Origin: Pleurocapsa minor GSE-CHR-MK 17-07R
Lineage (GTDB): Bacteria; Chloroflexota; Anaerolineae; Aggregatilineales; Phototrophicaceae
Direction: 5' to 3'
Assembly (NCBI GenBank): GCA_019359125.1
Contig: JAHHHY010000015.1
Location: 1-64,000 of the forward strand
DNA length: 64,000 nucleotides
Shown here: positions 16,391 to 25,157 of the stretch, piece after piece
How positions within the stretch are numbered: position 1 is the stretch's first letter
Layout of the letters: each line of letters starts with the position of its first letter
The notes under the pieces: model-generated
The model's input: only the letters and a program-made list of their open reading frames with translations
Database searches by the model: none
Told to the model about the DNA's origin: nothing
Position numbers and translations under genes: made by a program

Positions 16391-17527
16391 TTAGCCCTGC
16401 GAGATGCCAAACTGGCCGTAGATGCCGCTGGAATACACGTACACATAGGTCTCCGGCACACCTTCTTCGTTCACCGGATTGGCGCCGACCCAGTCATACA
16501 GGTAGCGCGCATCGCTGATGCTGAGGTTGACACAGCCGCGGCTGCGGCGATAGCCAAAACCCTCGTGCCAGTAGGTGCCATGCAGGCTGATGCCATCGTT
16601 GAAGTACATCACCCACGGCACATCCTGCAGCGCATACGAGCGCGGGGAGCCCGCCGCACCGCTCATCGGGTCACGCGGGAGGCGCGCCCACACCTCATAC
16701 AGGCCCGGCGGGGTATCGGTCTGCGGCAGGCCGGTGGCCACCAGCGTCGCGTATACGGGGGTATCGTTCTCGTAGGCGATCAGGGTCTGTTCGTACAGGT
16801 CGACGGCGATCCAGCGGCCGGTCACATTTTCTGGCCGTTCGATCGGCTTGGCCACGGCGACCCAGCGCTGTTCCACCCACTCGTTCTCGCCAATCATGTA
16901 CCAGGTGACGCCGGCGGTGTCTTCGATTGAGGCGAACACGTTGAAGCGGTCATACTTGCGCATCAGGCGCTGGGTGTCCACATCCTGCTGACCGCCCGGA
17001 ACGCTGGCCGGGTACAGGTCAAACATCACCCAGCCAAACGGCTGTTCCAGCGCGTTCAGCACCTGCACCCCGGCGAAATACGACGCGGGCACATACTGGA
17101 TATCGCTTTCGCGCATCCAGCCGCCGCCCTGCACGCCGATCCAGCCCGGATTGCTGTTGATATCGGTGGCGATGACAAAGTTAAATCCTGGCTCGATGGT
17201 GCGCAGCACGTTGCCATCCGGCACTTCGAATACGCTTGCTTCTCCCTCGGTCACCACGCGCCAGTAGCTGTAGCTGTTCAGGGTTTGCAGGTCCAGCGGC
17301 ACTTCCACCACGCTCGGCTCTGGCTGCGAGGCCATCACGCGGGCGCAGTCTGCATCCGGGATAAAGCCCGTCTCCAGGATATCGGAACAGGCCAGATAGC
17401 CGACGGTGTGGTCGTTGTCATACAGAAATTCGACATCTGTGGTGGTTTGCGCGGCGGCCATGCTGACGCCGGACAGCGCGATTGCTGTGATAAATACCGC
17501 TGTGAGGCGACGTTGAACAGTCTTCAT
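16391..17527 (-). CDS. Secreted L,D-transpeptidase (YkuD domain)
   Basis: This enzyme would form 3-3 peptidoglycan cross-links or attach proteins to the wall. The 378-residue chain starts with a Sec signal peptide (cleavage near AAAQT). A long, probably SH3-like N-terminal region precedes the YkuD domain at about residues 250-360. The catalytic signature is intact: H316 and H321 in HGTYWH, and C332 in SRGCVNL. ATG 17527 is preferred because GAGGGAG lies upstream; the ATG at 17548 lacks a ribosome site. With the sortase and LysM proteins it indicates a peptidoglycan-based envelope. Confidence 0.9.
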   Translation of the reverse strand: MKTVQRRLTAVFITAIALSGVSMAAAQTTTDVEFLYDNDHTVGYLACSDILETGFIPDADCARVMASQPEPSVVEVPLDLQTLNSYSYWRVVTEGEASVFEVPDGNVLRTIEPGFNFVIATDINSNPGWIGVQGGGWMRESDIQYVPASYFAGVQVLNALEQPFGWVMFDLYPASVPGGQQDVDTQRLMRKYDRFNVFASIEDTAGVTWYMIGENEWVEQRWVAVAKPIERPENVTGRWIAVDLYEQTLIAYENDTPVYATLVATGLPQTDTPPGLYEVWARLPRDPMSGAAGSPRSYALQDVPWVMYFNDGISLHGTYWHEGFGYRRSRGCVNLSISDARYLYDWVGANPVNEEGVPETYVYVYSSGIYGQFGISQG

Positions 17528-17698
17528 ACGTGCGTCTCGCTCCCTCATTCACTATGCTATTCGTGGGCTGATGATCGTGCCAGTTTATCATATCGAAACG
17601 TCCAGTTTTAGATTTAGTTCATACGATTCACCTACGGAACCGCGCAGCGGACGCCCACTTTCCGGCGGCCTGCGCGTGCGGGCGGCGCGTCGGGCAGA

Positions 17699-17707
17699 TG
17701 GTATAAT
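17699..17707 (+). promoter_or_regulatory. Extended -10 promoter for asnB
   Basis: TGG-TATAAT is a perfect extended -10 hexamer 38 bases before the asnB start. No -35 match stands at the usual distance. A transcript would begin near 17714 with a leader of about 32 bases. Confidence 0.55.
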
Positions 17708-17745
17708 CGCGGGCTTGTGTGTCTGCATGAAATGGTGAAGCGGGT

Positions 17746-19674
17746 ATGTGCGGGATTTGCGGCATCCTTGATTTGCGCGGACAGGAACGTGCCGACCTGA
17801 CGGTGGTGCGGGCGATGACCGAGCGCATCACCCATCGCGGGCCGGATGGCGATGGCTTTTATGCTGCGCGCAATATGGCGATGGGCATGCGCCGCCTCAG
17901 CATCATCGACGTGGCTGGCAGCGACCAGCCGCTGTATAACGAGAACGAACGCCTCGCGCTGGTCTTCAACGGCGAAATCTATAACTACCGCGAGCTGCGC
18001 GCCGCGCTGGAAGGCGGGCATCGCTTCCGCACGCAGGGCGACGGCGAGACGCTGATCCACTCGTATGAGCAGCACGGCACCGACTTCTTCGCGTCGCTGC
18101 GCGGCATGTATGCGTTCGCGCTGTATGATGCGCCGGAAGACACCACGCTGCTGGCGGTCGACCATATCGGCATGAAGCCGTTGTATCTGTGGGAACATGA
18201 CGGTCTGCTCTCGTTCGCCAGCGAGATCAAGTGCTTCCTGGCGGACCCGGCCTTCCGGCCCGAACTCAACCTGGATGTGCTGGATACGTATCTCTCGTTT
18301 GGCTACATGCTGGGCGAGCAGACAATCTTTCAGGGCGTGCGCCGCCTGATGCCCGGCCACTTTCTGCATATCGTGCGCGGCAGTGTGCGCCAGGAACGCT
18401 ACTGGGGCTTTGGCGAGGGCGTGGCCGGGCATACGCGCCTGGACGACGCGGCGGTGATCGAGCAGACGCGTGAGCGCATCCGCGAGAGCGTGCGCCTGCA
18501 TCTGCGCAGCGATGTGCCGTTGGGCCTGTTTCTGAGCGGCGGCATCGACTCGGCCGCCATGCTCAGTCTGATGTCTGCCGAGGCGGGCGGGGCGGTGGGC
18601 GAGCGCGTCAAGACCTTCACCGTGGGCTATAACTCCAGCACGCCGGACAATGAGCTGGCTCAGGCGCGCCGCATCGCCGGGCATTTTGGCGCCGACCATC
18701 ACGAGCGTGTCATCACGGCCGAGGACTGGTGGGACGGCTTCCAGCGCTACGTCTATCATCACGACGAGCCGAACGCGAATTCATCGGCCATTTCGCTGAT
18801 GCTGCTGAGCGAGGAAACCGCCAAACACGTCAAAGTCGTGCTGACCGGCCTGGGCGGGGACGAGCTGTTTGCCGGCTACAGCAACCACCGGCTGATCGCC
18901 CGCATCATGGCCGAGCATGCCAAATCGAGTCGCTCTGCGGCGGCGCGGTCGCTGGCGCACGGGTTGGGCCGCCTGGAATCGTATTATCCCGCCTTCAAAC
19001 GTTATCGCGGTCTGGGCGCACTGCCCACTGTGCTGCCACGCATCCGCCATCGCCTGCTGCCGCTGAACGAGGCGCTGCTGCGTTCGCAGTCGTTTGACGG
19101 CATGGTGTTCAGCGATGCGCTGCGCCGCCGCCTGTATAACTCGGCGCTGAAGGCGGCCACCGCGCATGGCTACAAGTCGACCACCTACGACGAGATTATC
19201 GCGCGCAGCCTGCGCCGCAACGGCAGCGACACCGCGCAGGCGCTGGTCATCAATACCTGGCTGACGGGCAACGCGCTGCTGAACTGCGACAAGGTGACGA
19301 TGGCGCACAGCCTGGAAGCGCGGGTGCCGTTCTTCGACCCGCATCTGCTCGACTTCGCGGCGGTCATCCCGCCGGACCTGCGCATGACCAGCAATAAATA
19401 CGTGCTGCGCGAGGCCATGCGCCCGCTGCTGCCCGCGTTCGCGCTGGAGCGCCCAAAGCAGCCGTTTTCCACGCCGATTCTGGGCTGGTTTGCCGACGAA
19501 CTGGCCGGGCGCATTCAGGCCCGCCTGCGTGACCCGTCGGCGTTTGTGCGCCGCTACCTGAACACGCGCACGCTGGACGAGCTGCTCGATGGCCATTTCA
19601 GCGGCCGCGCCCCGCAGGTCGAGGTCGTCTTCCGCCTGCTCACGTTAGAGACATGGGCGGAAACGTTTATGTAA
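17746..19674 (+). CDS. asnB: Asparagine synthase (glutamine-hydrolysing)
   Basis: AsnB makes asparagine from aspartate, ATP and glutamine. The 642-residue protein starts MCGICGI, so Cys2 is free to be the glutaminase nucleophile. The N-terminal domain shows ITHRGPDGDGFY and LVFNGEIYNYRELR. The synthetase domain has the ATP pyrophosphatase loop LFLSGGIDSA (about 258-267) and GLGGDELFAGY. The length is usual for the family. In bacterial glycan clusters such proteins sometimes amidate other carboxylates, so a cell-surface role cannot be excluded, but its immediate neighbours do not suggest one. Its own extended -10 promoter lies upstream. Confidence 0.93.
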   Translation: MCGICGILDLRGQERADLTVVRAMTERITHRGPDGDGFYAARNMAMGMRRLSIIDVAGSDQPLYNENERLALVFNGEIYNYRELRAALEGGHRFRTQGDGETLIHSYEQHGTDFFASLRGMYAFALYDAPEDTTLLAVDHIGMKPLYLWEHDGLLSFASEIKCFLADPAFRPELNLDVLDTYLSFGYMLGEQTIFQGVRRLMPGHFLHIVRGSVRQERYWGFGEGVAGHTRLDDAAVIEQTRERIRESVRLHLRSDVPLGLFLSGGIDSAAMLSLMSAEAGGAVGERVKTFTVGYNSSTPDNELAQARRIAGHFGADHHERVITAEDWWDGFQRYVYHHDEPNANSSAISLMLLSEETAKHVKVVLTGLGGDELFAGYSNHRLIARIMAEHAKSSRSAAARSLAHGLGRLESYYPAFKRYRGLGALPTVLPRIRHRLLPLNEALLRSQSFDGMVFSDALRRRLYNSALKAATAHGYKSTTYDEIIARSLRRNGSDTAQALVINTWLTGNALLNCDKVTMAHSLEARVPFFDPHLLDFAAVIPPDLRMTSNKYVLREAMRPLLPAFALERPKQPFSTPILGWFADELAGRIQARLRDPSAFVRRYLNTRTLDELLDGHFSGRAPQVEVVFRLLTLETWAETFM

Positions 19675-19729
19675 TAATGAGTCTGAACATGCTATTATTT
19701 CTAAGTACCTTTCACTGAGAAAAAATATC

Positions 19730-20545
19730 ATGGAATCAGATCGACTTTTAGCTCCTGTGGAAGATGGATTGGAATATCGCGATTCTCAACCTTATGCAAA
19801 ACAGAAGCTAAAAAGCGTCAATTACTATTTGCAGCAAGCTATAACTGCGACTAAAGGAAAATTTCGGGATATTTGCTACTTAGACCTACAAGCAGGACCT
19901 GGAAAAAATAAGATAGGCTCAGAGATTGTGCTCGGTAGCCCACTGATTGCTTTGAATTTACCCAATCCTCCTACATTGCTCTTGTTTAACGAAGACAAGA
20001 AAAAACTAAGTGAAAGCTTGAAACAACGAGTGCAGGCAAGCCCTATCGCCGATAGGGTAAGGATCTTTAGAGAGGATGTAAATGATGTGGCTGGCAAAAT
20101 GATTGATGTTTTGCCAAATCGTGGTAAGTATTCATTGAACATTGCGTTCTTAGATCCAGAAGGTTTGGAAATCAATTGGTCAACAATTCAACTTTTGGCT
20201 GACGTCAGAAGAATGGATTTGATCATCAATTTTTCTTCGAGCGGTGTTAAAAGGTCACTACAGCACCCAGATAAACTGGATGCATTTTTTGGAACTCCAA
20301 ATTGGAGAGAAATTGATTTGAAGTCAACTCGAGCCATGGTTGATCTCTACTTGAGTAGACTTCGGGGATTTGGATATACGATTATCGAAGATCCAGAAAT
20401 TCCTGGTGAGGAAGTGCGAGTACGGAATTCCAAGAACGCAGAGTTATATACGATGATCTTTGCCAGCAAGCATCCTCTTGGAAACAAATTTTGGAAGAAC
20501 GCTGCGGATTCTACTAAACCACCGAGACTGCCGGGATTTGAATAG
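19730..20545 (+). CDS. tcmP: Three-Cys-motif partner protein TcmP
   Basis: The 271-residue product matches the TcmP family, defined by its constant association with DUF5131 (Gp37/Gp68-type, three-Cys-motif) proteins. Visible features are a Rossmann-like start (ICYLDLQAGPGKNKIGSEIV), a central IAFLDPEGLEINWSTIQLL and a C-terminal NAELYTMIFASKHPLGNKFW. The layout resembles SAM-type methyltransferases (DxxAGPG), but activity is not shown. Its gene is much more AT-rich than its neighbours, which suggests acquisition. It runs tail to tail into the DUF5131 gene with a 32-base overlap of the 3-prime ends. The ribosome site is weak (GAG at -13). The function of the pair is unknown; mobile and defence-type contexts are reported for it. 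Confidence 0.82.
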   Translation: MESDRLLAPVEDGLEYRDSQPYAKQKLKSVNYYLQQAITATKGKFRDICYLDLQAGPGKNKIGSEIVLGSPLIALNLPNPPTLLLFNEDKKKLSESLKQRVQASPIADRVRIFREDVNDVAGKMIDVLPNRGKYSLNIAFLDPEGLEINWSTIQLLADVRRMDLIINFSSSGVKRSLQHPDKLDAFFGTPNWREIDLKSTRAMVDLYLSRLRGFGYTIIEDPEIPGEEVRVRNSKNAELYTMIFASKHPLGNKFWKNAADSTKPPRLPGFE

Positions 20546-21296
20546 GTTTGTCCGGGAAGTCTTCTAACCACTTATCCAGCGGCCAGTCAAGATTTCCCTT
20601 GAAGAAGATCTTGGTCCCTTGAGCTTTAAGTACTTTTAGGGCATTCAATACCCAGTCGCGCTCTGGTTGATATGTCTTTGGGCCATTCGTGGCTGCGCCT
20701 ATCACAGCCCATTCCAAAGGACTGTCAACCAAAAGCGGGGCGATATTGAAACTCAATGGCTCAATGCTCATCCATCGGATCGGTACGCGAATGTTTCGCA
20801 GAACCTCCAGTTGCCTCTTTACCATGCGTTTCTGTTGGTCTGCACTTAACGGCTTTCCAAACATGAAAGATGGTGGGGCGCTCACGCCAACCCACACATT
20901 CTCAGGGATATCAAATTCCAAAAGACGAGGGGCGTTTTTGGTCAACAACTGAAATGAATGCCAGTGCGCCTGACGGCAGATATCAAATACCCGCTCTATT
21001 TCTTCAGCAGGTACCCAGTGACCCATAAGGTCGCTCATACTATCCAGAAAAATCTTGGACTGCGCCTTGATTTTGAGCGGCTCATCAAGAATTTCTGGTC
21101 TCCAGTAGTGGTGTTCAAATCCATGGGGATAGGCTGCCTGGGCAACTCGTTCAGCCACGGTTTCCGCATAGCACTCGGCAATCGACCCATCTGGCATCGT
21201 CCATCGACATGAATGTTTACAACCAGCAACAGGATTCCATGTGAAATCCGTCCATTCAATGCCGCGCTTGCGAACGGTTTTAAATTGCTTGTTCAT
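20514..21296 (-). CDS. DUF5131 (phage Gp37/Gp68-like) three-Cys-motif protein
   Basis: A 260-residue member of PF07505, a family resembling radical-SAM proteins. With the ATG at 21296 as start, the cysteines are C26, C30 and C42 (GCKHSC, then AECYAE). The family landmarks IEWTDFTWNPVAGC at the N-terminus, FLDSMSDLMG, FQLLTKNA and WVGVS are all present. ATG 21296 has GTGGGG immediately upstream; the GTG three codons earlier overlaps that site. It is the expected partner of TcmP, here convergent with it. A radical-SAM-type chemistry is inferred from the cysteines only; the spacing (C-x3-C-x11-C) is not the classical CxxxCxxC. Confidence 0.85.
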   Translation of the reverse strand: MNKQFKTVRKRGIEWTDFTWNPVAGCKHSCRWTMPDGSIAECYAETVAERVAQAAYPHGFEHHYWRPEILDEPLKIKAQSKIFLDSMSDLMGHWVPAEEIERVFDICRQAHWHSFQLLTKNAPRLLEFDIPENVWVGVSAPPSFMFGKPLSADQQKRMVKRQLEVLRNIRVPIRWMSIEPLSFNIAPLLVDSPLEWAVIGAATNGPKTYQPERDWVLNALKVLKAQGTKIFFKGNLDWPLDKWLEDFPDKPIQIPAVSVV

Positions 21297-21337
21297 TTTC
21301 CCCACTCGCTTTGACTTACCATAAAGTCTAAGATTAT

Positions 21338-21360
21338 GATTAAGAACTTTTGTTCTAATC
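21338..21360. promoter_or_regulatory. Inverted repeat upstream of DUF5131 gene
   Basis: GATTAAGAAC and GTTCTAATC are separated by four T residues and form a near-perfect dyad 42 bases before the DUF5131 start. It may be an operator or part of the promoter; it lacks a T-tract that would make it a terminator for this gene. Confidence 0.4.
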
Positions 21361-21383
21361 CTATCTTGCTTTGATAAAATAGT

Positions 21384-21418
21384 CTACCATTTGTAGTGAA
21401 TTTCTCTACAAACTGTAG
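21384..21418. promoter_or_regulatory. Pair of CTAC-N5-GTAG dyads, 22 bp apart
   Basis: CTACCATTTGTAG (21384-21396) and CTACAAACTGTAG (21406-21418) share the form CTAC-N5-GTAG and start exactly 22 bases apart, about two helical turns, so dimers would sit on one DNA face. The second copy resembles the TACA/TGTA half-sites of BlaI/MecI-type repressors. They lie in the region upstream of the DUF5131 gene. The cognate protein is not in the window. Confidence 0.45.
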
Positions 21419-21441
21419 TCTTCATCCCCTCATAAACGAAA

Positions 21442-21469
21442 AAGCCGACACAGGTTTTGACGTCGGCTT
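21442..21469 (-). terminator. Terminator-like hairpin, leftward
   Basis: AAGCCGAC and GTCGGCTT pair around a 12-base loop. Read leftward, the stem ends in TTTTTCG, so it could stop a leftward transcript starting within 21470-21569, where no gene is visible. It may be an orphan boundary of the AT-rich island. Confidence 0.45.
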
Positions 21470-21569
21470 CTTCAAAGAGGGAGGGAGAGATTTAGTTGTT
21501 CTTGGTTGAAAATCAGTATCGGCCGCCACGCTGAATGACGCATGAGTAAAACATCAGGGAAACCTAAAG

Positions 21570-22202
21570 ATGACCGACCACCCCGCGCTGACGCAGATTT
21601 ACCCGAATGTCAGCCTGCCCGTCGACGCGCAGATTGACCCGTTTGTGATTCTGGGCCAGCCCCCGCGCGGCGAGACGCCCGGTTCGCTGGCGCTGACGCT
21701 GGGCGCTGGCGCGGTAGTGCGCTCGCACACAGTCATCTACGCGGGCAACACGATTGGCGCGGGGCTGCAAACCGGGCATCATGTCACCATCCGCGAGCAT
21801 AATACCATCGGCCTGAATTTCAGCATCGGCACCGGCAGCATCGTCGAGCATCATGTCACGATTGGCGACGGCGTGCGCCTGCACAGCCGCGTGTTTGTGC
21901 CGGAATATTCGGTGCTGGAGGATGGCTGCTGGCTGGGGCCTGGCGTCACGGTGACGAATGCGCGCTATCCCGTCAGCAAACGCGTGAAAACGTCGCTTCA
22001 GGGCGCGCACATCGAGCGCGGGGCGATCATCGGCGCGAATGTGACGCTGCTGCCGGGCGTGCGCATCGGCGCGGGCGCGCTGGTGGGCGCGGGCAGCGTG
22101 GTCACGCATGATGTCGAGCCGGGCGCGGTCGTCATCGGCAATCCGGCCCGCTTCCTGCGCTGGAAAAGCGAGACGGGCGAGTATGGCGACTCAGGCGGCT
22201 GA
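21570..22202 (+). CDS. Left-handed beta-helix (hexapeptide) acyltransferase
   Basis: A 210-residue protein made largely of hexapeptide turns (LGAGAVVRSHTVI, IGAGLQTGHHVTI, IGDGVRLHSRVFV, IERGAIIGANVTLLPGV, IGAGALVGAGSVV), which form a trimeric left-handed beta-helix. It ends with GAVVIGNPARFLR, the standard exit motif of CoA-dependent acetyl- or acyltransferases (WbbJ/DapH-like). The probable catalytic histidines are in TGHHVTI and VEHHVTI. The acceptor is probably a nucleotide sugar or glycan, but nothing adjacent confirms this. It lies just right of the AT-rich island and has normal GC content. Confidence 0.85.
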   Translation: MTDHPALTQIYPNVSLPVDAQIDPFVILGQPPRGETPGSLALTLGAGAVVRSHTVIYAGNTIGAGLQTGHHVTIREHNTIGLNFSIGTGSIVEHHVTIGDGVRLHSRVFVPEYSVLEDGCWLGPGVTVTNARYPVSKRVKTSLQGAHIERGAIIGANVTLLPGVRIGAGALVGAGSVVTHDVEPGAVVIGNPARFLRWKSETGEYGDSGG

Positions 22203-22220
22203 CGCGCTGCCTCGACATGC

Positions 22221-22880
22221 CTAATGCTGGAAATACACCTGCATATTCAGGCGGCCCAGGCGCAGCTCGTCGCCGTGGCGCAGCGCCCGCACTTCCTGCG
22301 GATACAGCCTCAGATTATTGATAAAGGTGCCGTTGGCGCTGTCCAGGTCGACCACATGCAGCATCGAGCGTTTTTTGTCGAAGCGGATGGCGGCGTGCCC
22401 GCGTGAGACGCCTTTCTGCGCGCCCTGCTGGCCCAGCAGGTCGATATCCGGCAGCACGGCGAAGGTGTCGGCCGAGCGGCCGATGACCGCGTCGTGGTCG
22501 AGCAGCTGCGGTTGTAGGCGATAGGCCGCGTTGGTGCCTTTTACAATCAGGATGAGCGTGGACTTCGAGCCAAAGAAGGCGGTGTCCAGCTGCGGATCAG
22601 GTGTATCCAGCCGACTGGTAGAGTCGGGCGATTCATACAGGGGATCGTGGGCGATCAGCCCGTTGTCGATACGGGGCGGCTCCGGTTTCAGCTCGCGCAG
22701 GCTGGCCCCCGCGCCCTGATGCCGCGCTTCCCAGTCGCGCACCATCTTCACCAGCTCGGTGCGGTGCGTGCTGCTCAGATGGGCGATATCTTCGCGCACA
22801 AATTCAAGCGCACCGCCCGGCACCATCCCTTCACGGCGCAGCTTGCGATACAGATCGTACACCGATTGAATCGATGTCAT
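22221..22880 (-). CDS. FHA-domain protein
   Basis: A 219-residue cytoplasmic protein. The N-terminal 50 residues are helical (VYDLYRKLRREGMVPGG), and a linker leads to an FHA domain at about 115-219 with its phosphothreonine-binding landmarks: DAVIGRSADT, SRGHAAIRF and LDSANGTFINNLRL. FHA modules read Ser/Thr kinase output, so partners may be the kinases at 7682 or 29354; that is inference. ATG 22880 was chosen over a TTG 48 bases upstream. Neither has a clear ribosome site, so the start is less certain. Confidence 0.85.
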   Translation of the reverse strand: MTSIQSVYDLYRKLRREGMVPGGALEFVREDIAHLSSTHRTELVKMVRDWEARHQGAGASLRELKPEPPRIDNGLIAHDPLYESPDSTSRLDTPDPQLDTAFFGSKSTLILIVKGTNAAYRLQPQLLDHDAVIGRSADTFAVLPDIDLLGQQGAQKGVSRGHAAIRFDKKRSMLHVVDLDSANGTFINNLRLYPQEVRALRHGDELRLGRLNMQVYFQH

Positions 22881-23184
22881 GGGGAGGTGGCCTTCTGGCA
22901 AGCAACAGGGTGCCGGCCCACAAAACAAAAACTGCGCAGGTGGTCATCTTCTAATTGTGGGTACGGTCTGAAAGCGCGTCAAGCGGGTGACTGCCGAATT
23001 ATTTATGAAATTTTCACGCTGTAGGGTAACAGTGACCGAAAACCGGATACTGATTATCGTGGTTTACTTATTTTGACAACATAGTGCTTTTCAACTAAAC
23101 TCCGTCCGACCTGTGTGTATTGCATACCGTATTTCTGTGTAGGCGCACATAGCTCTGTTCTTTGTATTTTGAGAGGAACGATCC
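22881..23184. other. Divergent intergenic region
   Basis: This 304-base gap separates the FHA gene from the amino-acid binding protein gene. Apart from the rightward TTGACA promoter listed separately, no gene or repeat is seen. It must also contain the leftward FHA promoter, which I could not place. Confidence 0.5.
23073..23101 (+). promoter_or_regulatory. Sigma70-type promoter of binding-protein gene
   Basis: TTGACA (23073-23078), a 17-base spacer, then TAAACT (23096-23101). The predicted start point is near 23108, giving a leader of about 77 bases. Confidence 0.68.
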
Positions 23185-24246
23185 ATGAAAAGACTTGCTT
23201 TTGTACTGGGCACTGCTGCCCTCCTCACCGTGGGCGCCACTGCGCTTTCGGCGCAGGATGCCACCGCCACGCCGATTCCGCTTCCTGAAGTGGGCACGGT
23301 GACCAGCCGCATCATCGACCGTGGCAGCCTCGTCTGCGGCGTCAATCAGGCGCTGCCTGGCTTTGGCGCGCCGAACGACGCGGGCGAATTTGTCGGCTTC
23401 GACATTGATGTGTGCCGTGCTGTGGCTGCCGCCATCCTGGGCGATGCCACCGCTGTGACCTTCCGCCCGATCACCGCCGCCGAACGTCAGCCTGTGCTGG
23501 CCTCCGGTGAAGTGGACATGATCTCGCGCAACACCACCTTCACGCTGGTGCGCGACACCCTGTGGGGCGCCACCTTCGGCCCGACGACCTTCTACGACGG
23601 CCAGGGTGTGATGGTATTTGCCGACAGCGGCATCGCTGCGCTGGAAGACCTGGAGGGTGGCCGCATCTGCACCAACCAGGGCACCACGACTGAACAGAAC
23701 ATCACCGACACGATGGGCCAGCTGGGTCTGGAATTTGAACTCCAGACCTATCAGGACTTCGACGCCGTGATGGCTGCCTTCAACGAAGGCGGCTGCGATG
23801 CGGTGACCAGCGACGTCAGCGGTCTGATTTCGCGCCAGGCCAGCTCGGCTGATCCCGGCTCGTACCAGATTCTCGATGTTGTCATCAGCAAGGAACCGCT
23901 GGGCCCGCTCAGCCCCGAAGGCGACAGCCAGTTCGCCGACATCCTGCGCTGGGTCGTGTTTGGCCTGATCCAGGCTGAGGAATTTGGCATCAGCAGCACC
24001 AACATCGACGACTTCCTGGCCAGCGAAAACCCGGACATCCAGCGCTTCCTGGGCGTCAATGGCAACGATCTGGGCGCGAACCTGAACCTGCCTGCCGATT
24101 TCATGCAGACGGTGATTCGCCAGGTGGGTAACTACGGCGAAATCTGGGACCGCAACCTGGGCCCCGATACCCCGTTCAACCTGGAACGCGGCGTGAACGC
24201 GCTGTGGACCAATGGCGGCCTGCTGTACTCGCCCCCGTTCCGTTGA
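23185..24246 (+). CDS. Amino-acid ABC transporter substrate-binding protein (AapJ-like)
   Basis: A 353-residue periplasmic or surface binding protein for amino acids. The Sec signal peptide (MKRLAFVLGTAALLTVGA) ends near LSAQD without a lipobox cysteine. The bilobal SBP3 fold is clear: RGSLVCGVNQALPGFG, FVGFDIDVCRAVAAAILGD, EVDMISRNTTFT and the long C-terminal lobe typical of general L-amino-acid binding proteins such as AapJ. Two cysteine pairs may form disulfides. No permease or ATPase gene follows; a terminator ends the unit, so the rest of the transporter is encoded elsewhere. GAGAGGAA provides the ribosome site. Confidence 0.92.
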   Translation: MKRLAFVLGTAALLTVGATALSAQDATATPIPLPEVGTVTSRIIDRGSLVCGVNQALPGFGAPNDAGEFVGFDIDVCRAVAAAILGDATAVTFRPITAAERQPVLASGEVDMISRNTTFTLVRDTLWGATFGPTTFYDGQGVMVFADSGIAALEDLEGGRICTNQGTTTEQNITDTMGQLGLEFELQTYQDFDAVMAAFNEGGCDAVTSDVSGLISRQASSADPGSYQILDVVISKEPLGPLSPEGDSQFADILRWVVFGLIQAEEFGISSTNIDDFLASENPDIQRFLGVNGNDLGANLNLPADFMQTVIRQVGNYGEIWDRNLGPDTPFNLERGVNALWTNGGLLYSPPFR

Positions 24247-24277
24247 GACGCACATCAGAAATTCGCCAATCTTAATG

Positions 24278-24313
24278 AAAAGAGGCGTGCCATCAGAGGC
24301 GCGCCTCTTTTTT
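24278..24313 (+). terminator. Rho-independent terminator
   Basis: AAAAGAGGCG and CGCCTCTTTT pair, and the stem is followed by further T residues. It stands 31 bases after the binding-protein stop. Confidence 0.88.
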
Positions 24314-24454
24314 GTGGCGCTCATCTTAATTGTGAACTGCGTAAATAATTGATGGTGCATGAAACACTTTATGAAGTGGGTTTCATCGCGGGTTTATACT
24401 GAATATTAATCGCAGATAAGTAAGCAAACTGCAAATCGCAAGGGGGAAACACAA

Positions 24455-25024
24455 ATGAACAAGACTGTTAAACTGTCAGGAATCGTTTTGCTGCTGATGG
24501 GCGCGCTGGGGCTCCTGATGCTGCCGGCGCTGGCGCAGGACGGCCGCATCAATCAGGCAGATAATCTGGGCGGCTACGCCATATACTGCGTTGATAGCAA
24601 TCTGAATCCGGCTTTGCACTATGACGAGGGTGGCATCCGCGTGCTGACCAGCACTGGCCTTGAAGCCCTGTTTGTTCCGAACGCCGATATCGTCGCGGTG
24701 GGTGAGCCCGAAGAAAACACGATGCTGGGCAGTGCCGGTTCGCTGAGCCTGTATCGCCTGGGCGGATTCCCGTGGTACTTCCAGCTTAATGGCGTGGATG
24801 ACAGCGGCAAGGAATTTGCCTTCCTGTGGCTGGAGTGCGACCAGAGTGCGCCCGCCCCGACCCCGACACCTTGCGTGCCCGTCTACCTCAGCGGCCCAAC
24901 GGAGTTCGGCGCCTATATTGACCCGTGCTGCCCGGTCATCGGATCGGCTCCGCTGGACCTGTCGCCATCCGGTCGTGACGGTGCGCCGTCCGAACTGGCC
25001 TATGACCCATGCTATCCCAAATGA
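24455..25024 (+). CDS. Secreted Cys/Pro-tailed protein, tandem paralogue 1
   Basis: Not a recognised family. The 189-residue protein has a Sec signal peptide ending near LAQDG, then a conserved domain of about 115 residues (GRINQADNLGGYAIYCVD at its start, FAFLWLECDQSAP at its end). The C-terminal tail is rich in Cys and Pro (ACVPVY-like start, IDPCCPV, YDPCYPK). The next gene repeats the N-terminal domain almost identically but carries a different tail. The tail cysteines are probably exposed outside the cell and could form disulfides or bind metal. AAGGGGG provides a good ribosome site. A hairpin-prone GAAAC...GTTTC dyad (24361-24384) and TATACT (24395) lie upstream. Confidence 0.78.
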   Translation: MNKTVKLSGIVLLLMGALGLLMLPALAQDGRINQADNLGGYAIYCVDSNLNPALHYDEGGIRVLTSTGLEALFVPNADIVAVGEPEENTMLGSAGSLSLYRLGGFPWYFQLNGVDDSGKEFAFLWLECDQSAPAPTPTPCVPVYLSGPTEFGAYIDPCCPVIGSAPLDLSPSGRDGAPSELAYDPCYPK

Positions 25025-25157
25025 GCGCGCGCTAGTCCACGCGCTGTTGCCATAAATTGATGTGTGTCTGCTGGCGTCCTTCGGGGCGCCGGCAGTATTC
25101 CAGGGCCGTTTGCAGGCCGGCCATTTCAAGCCTGTACCAATCAAAGGGAAGTGAAAC

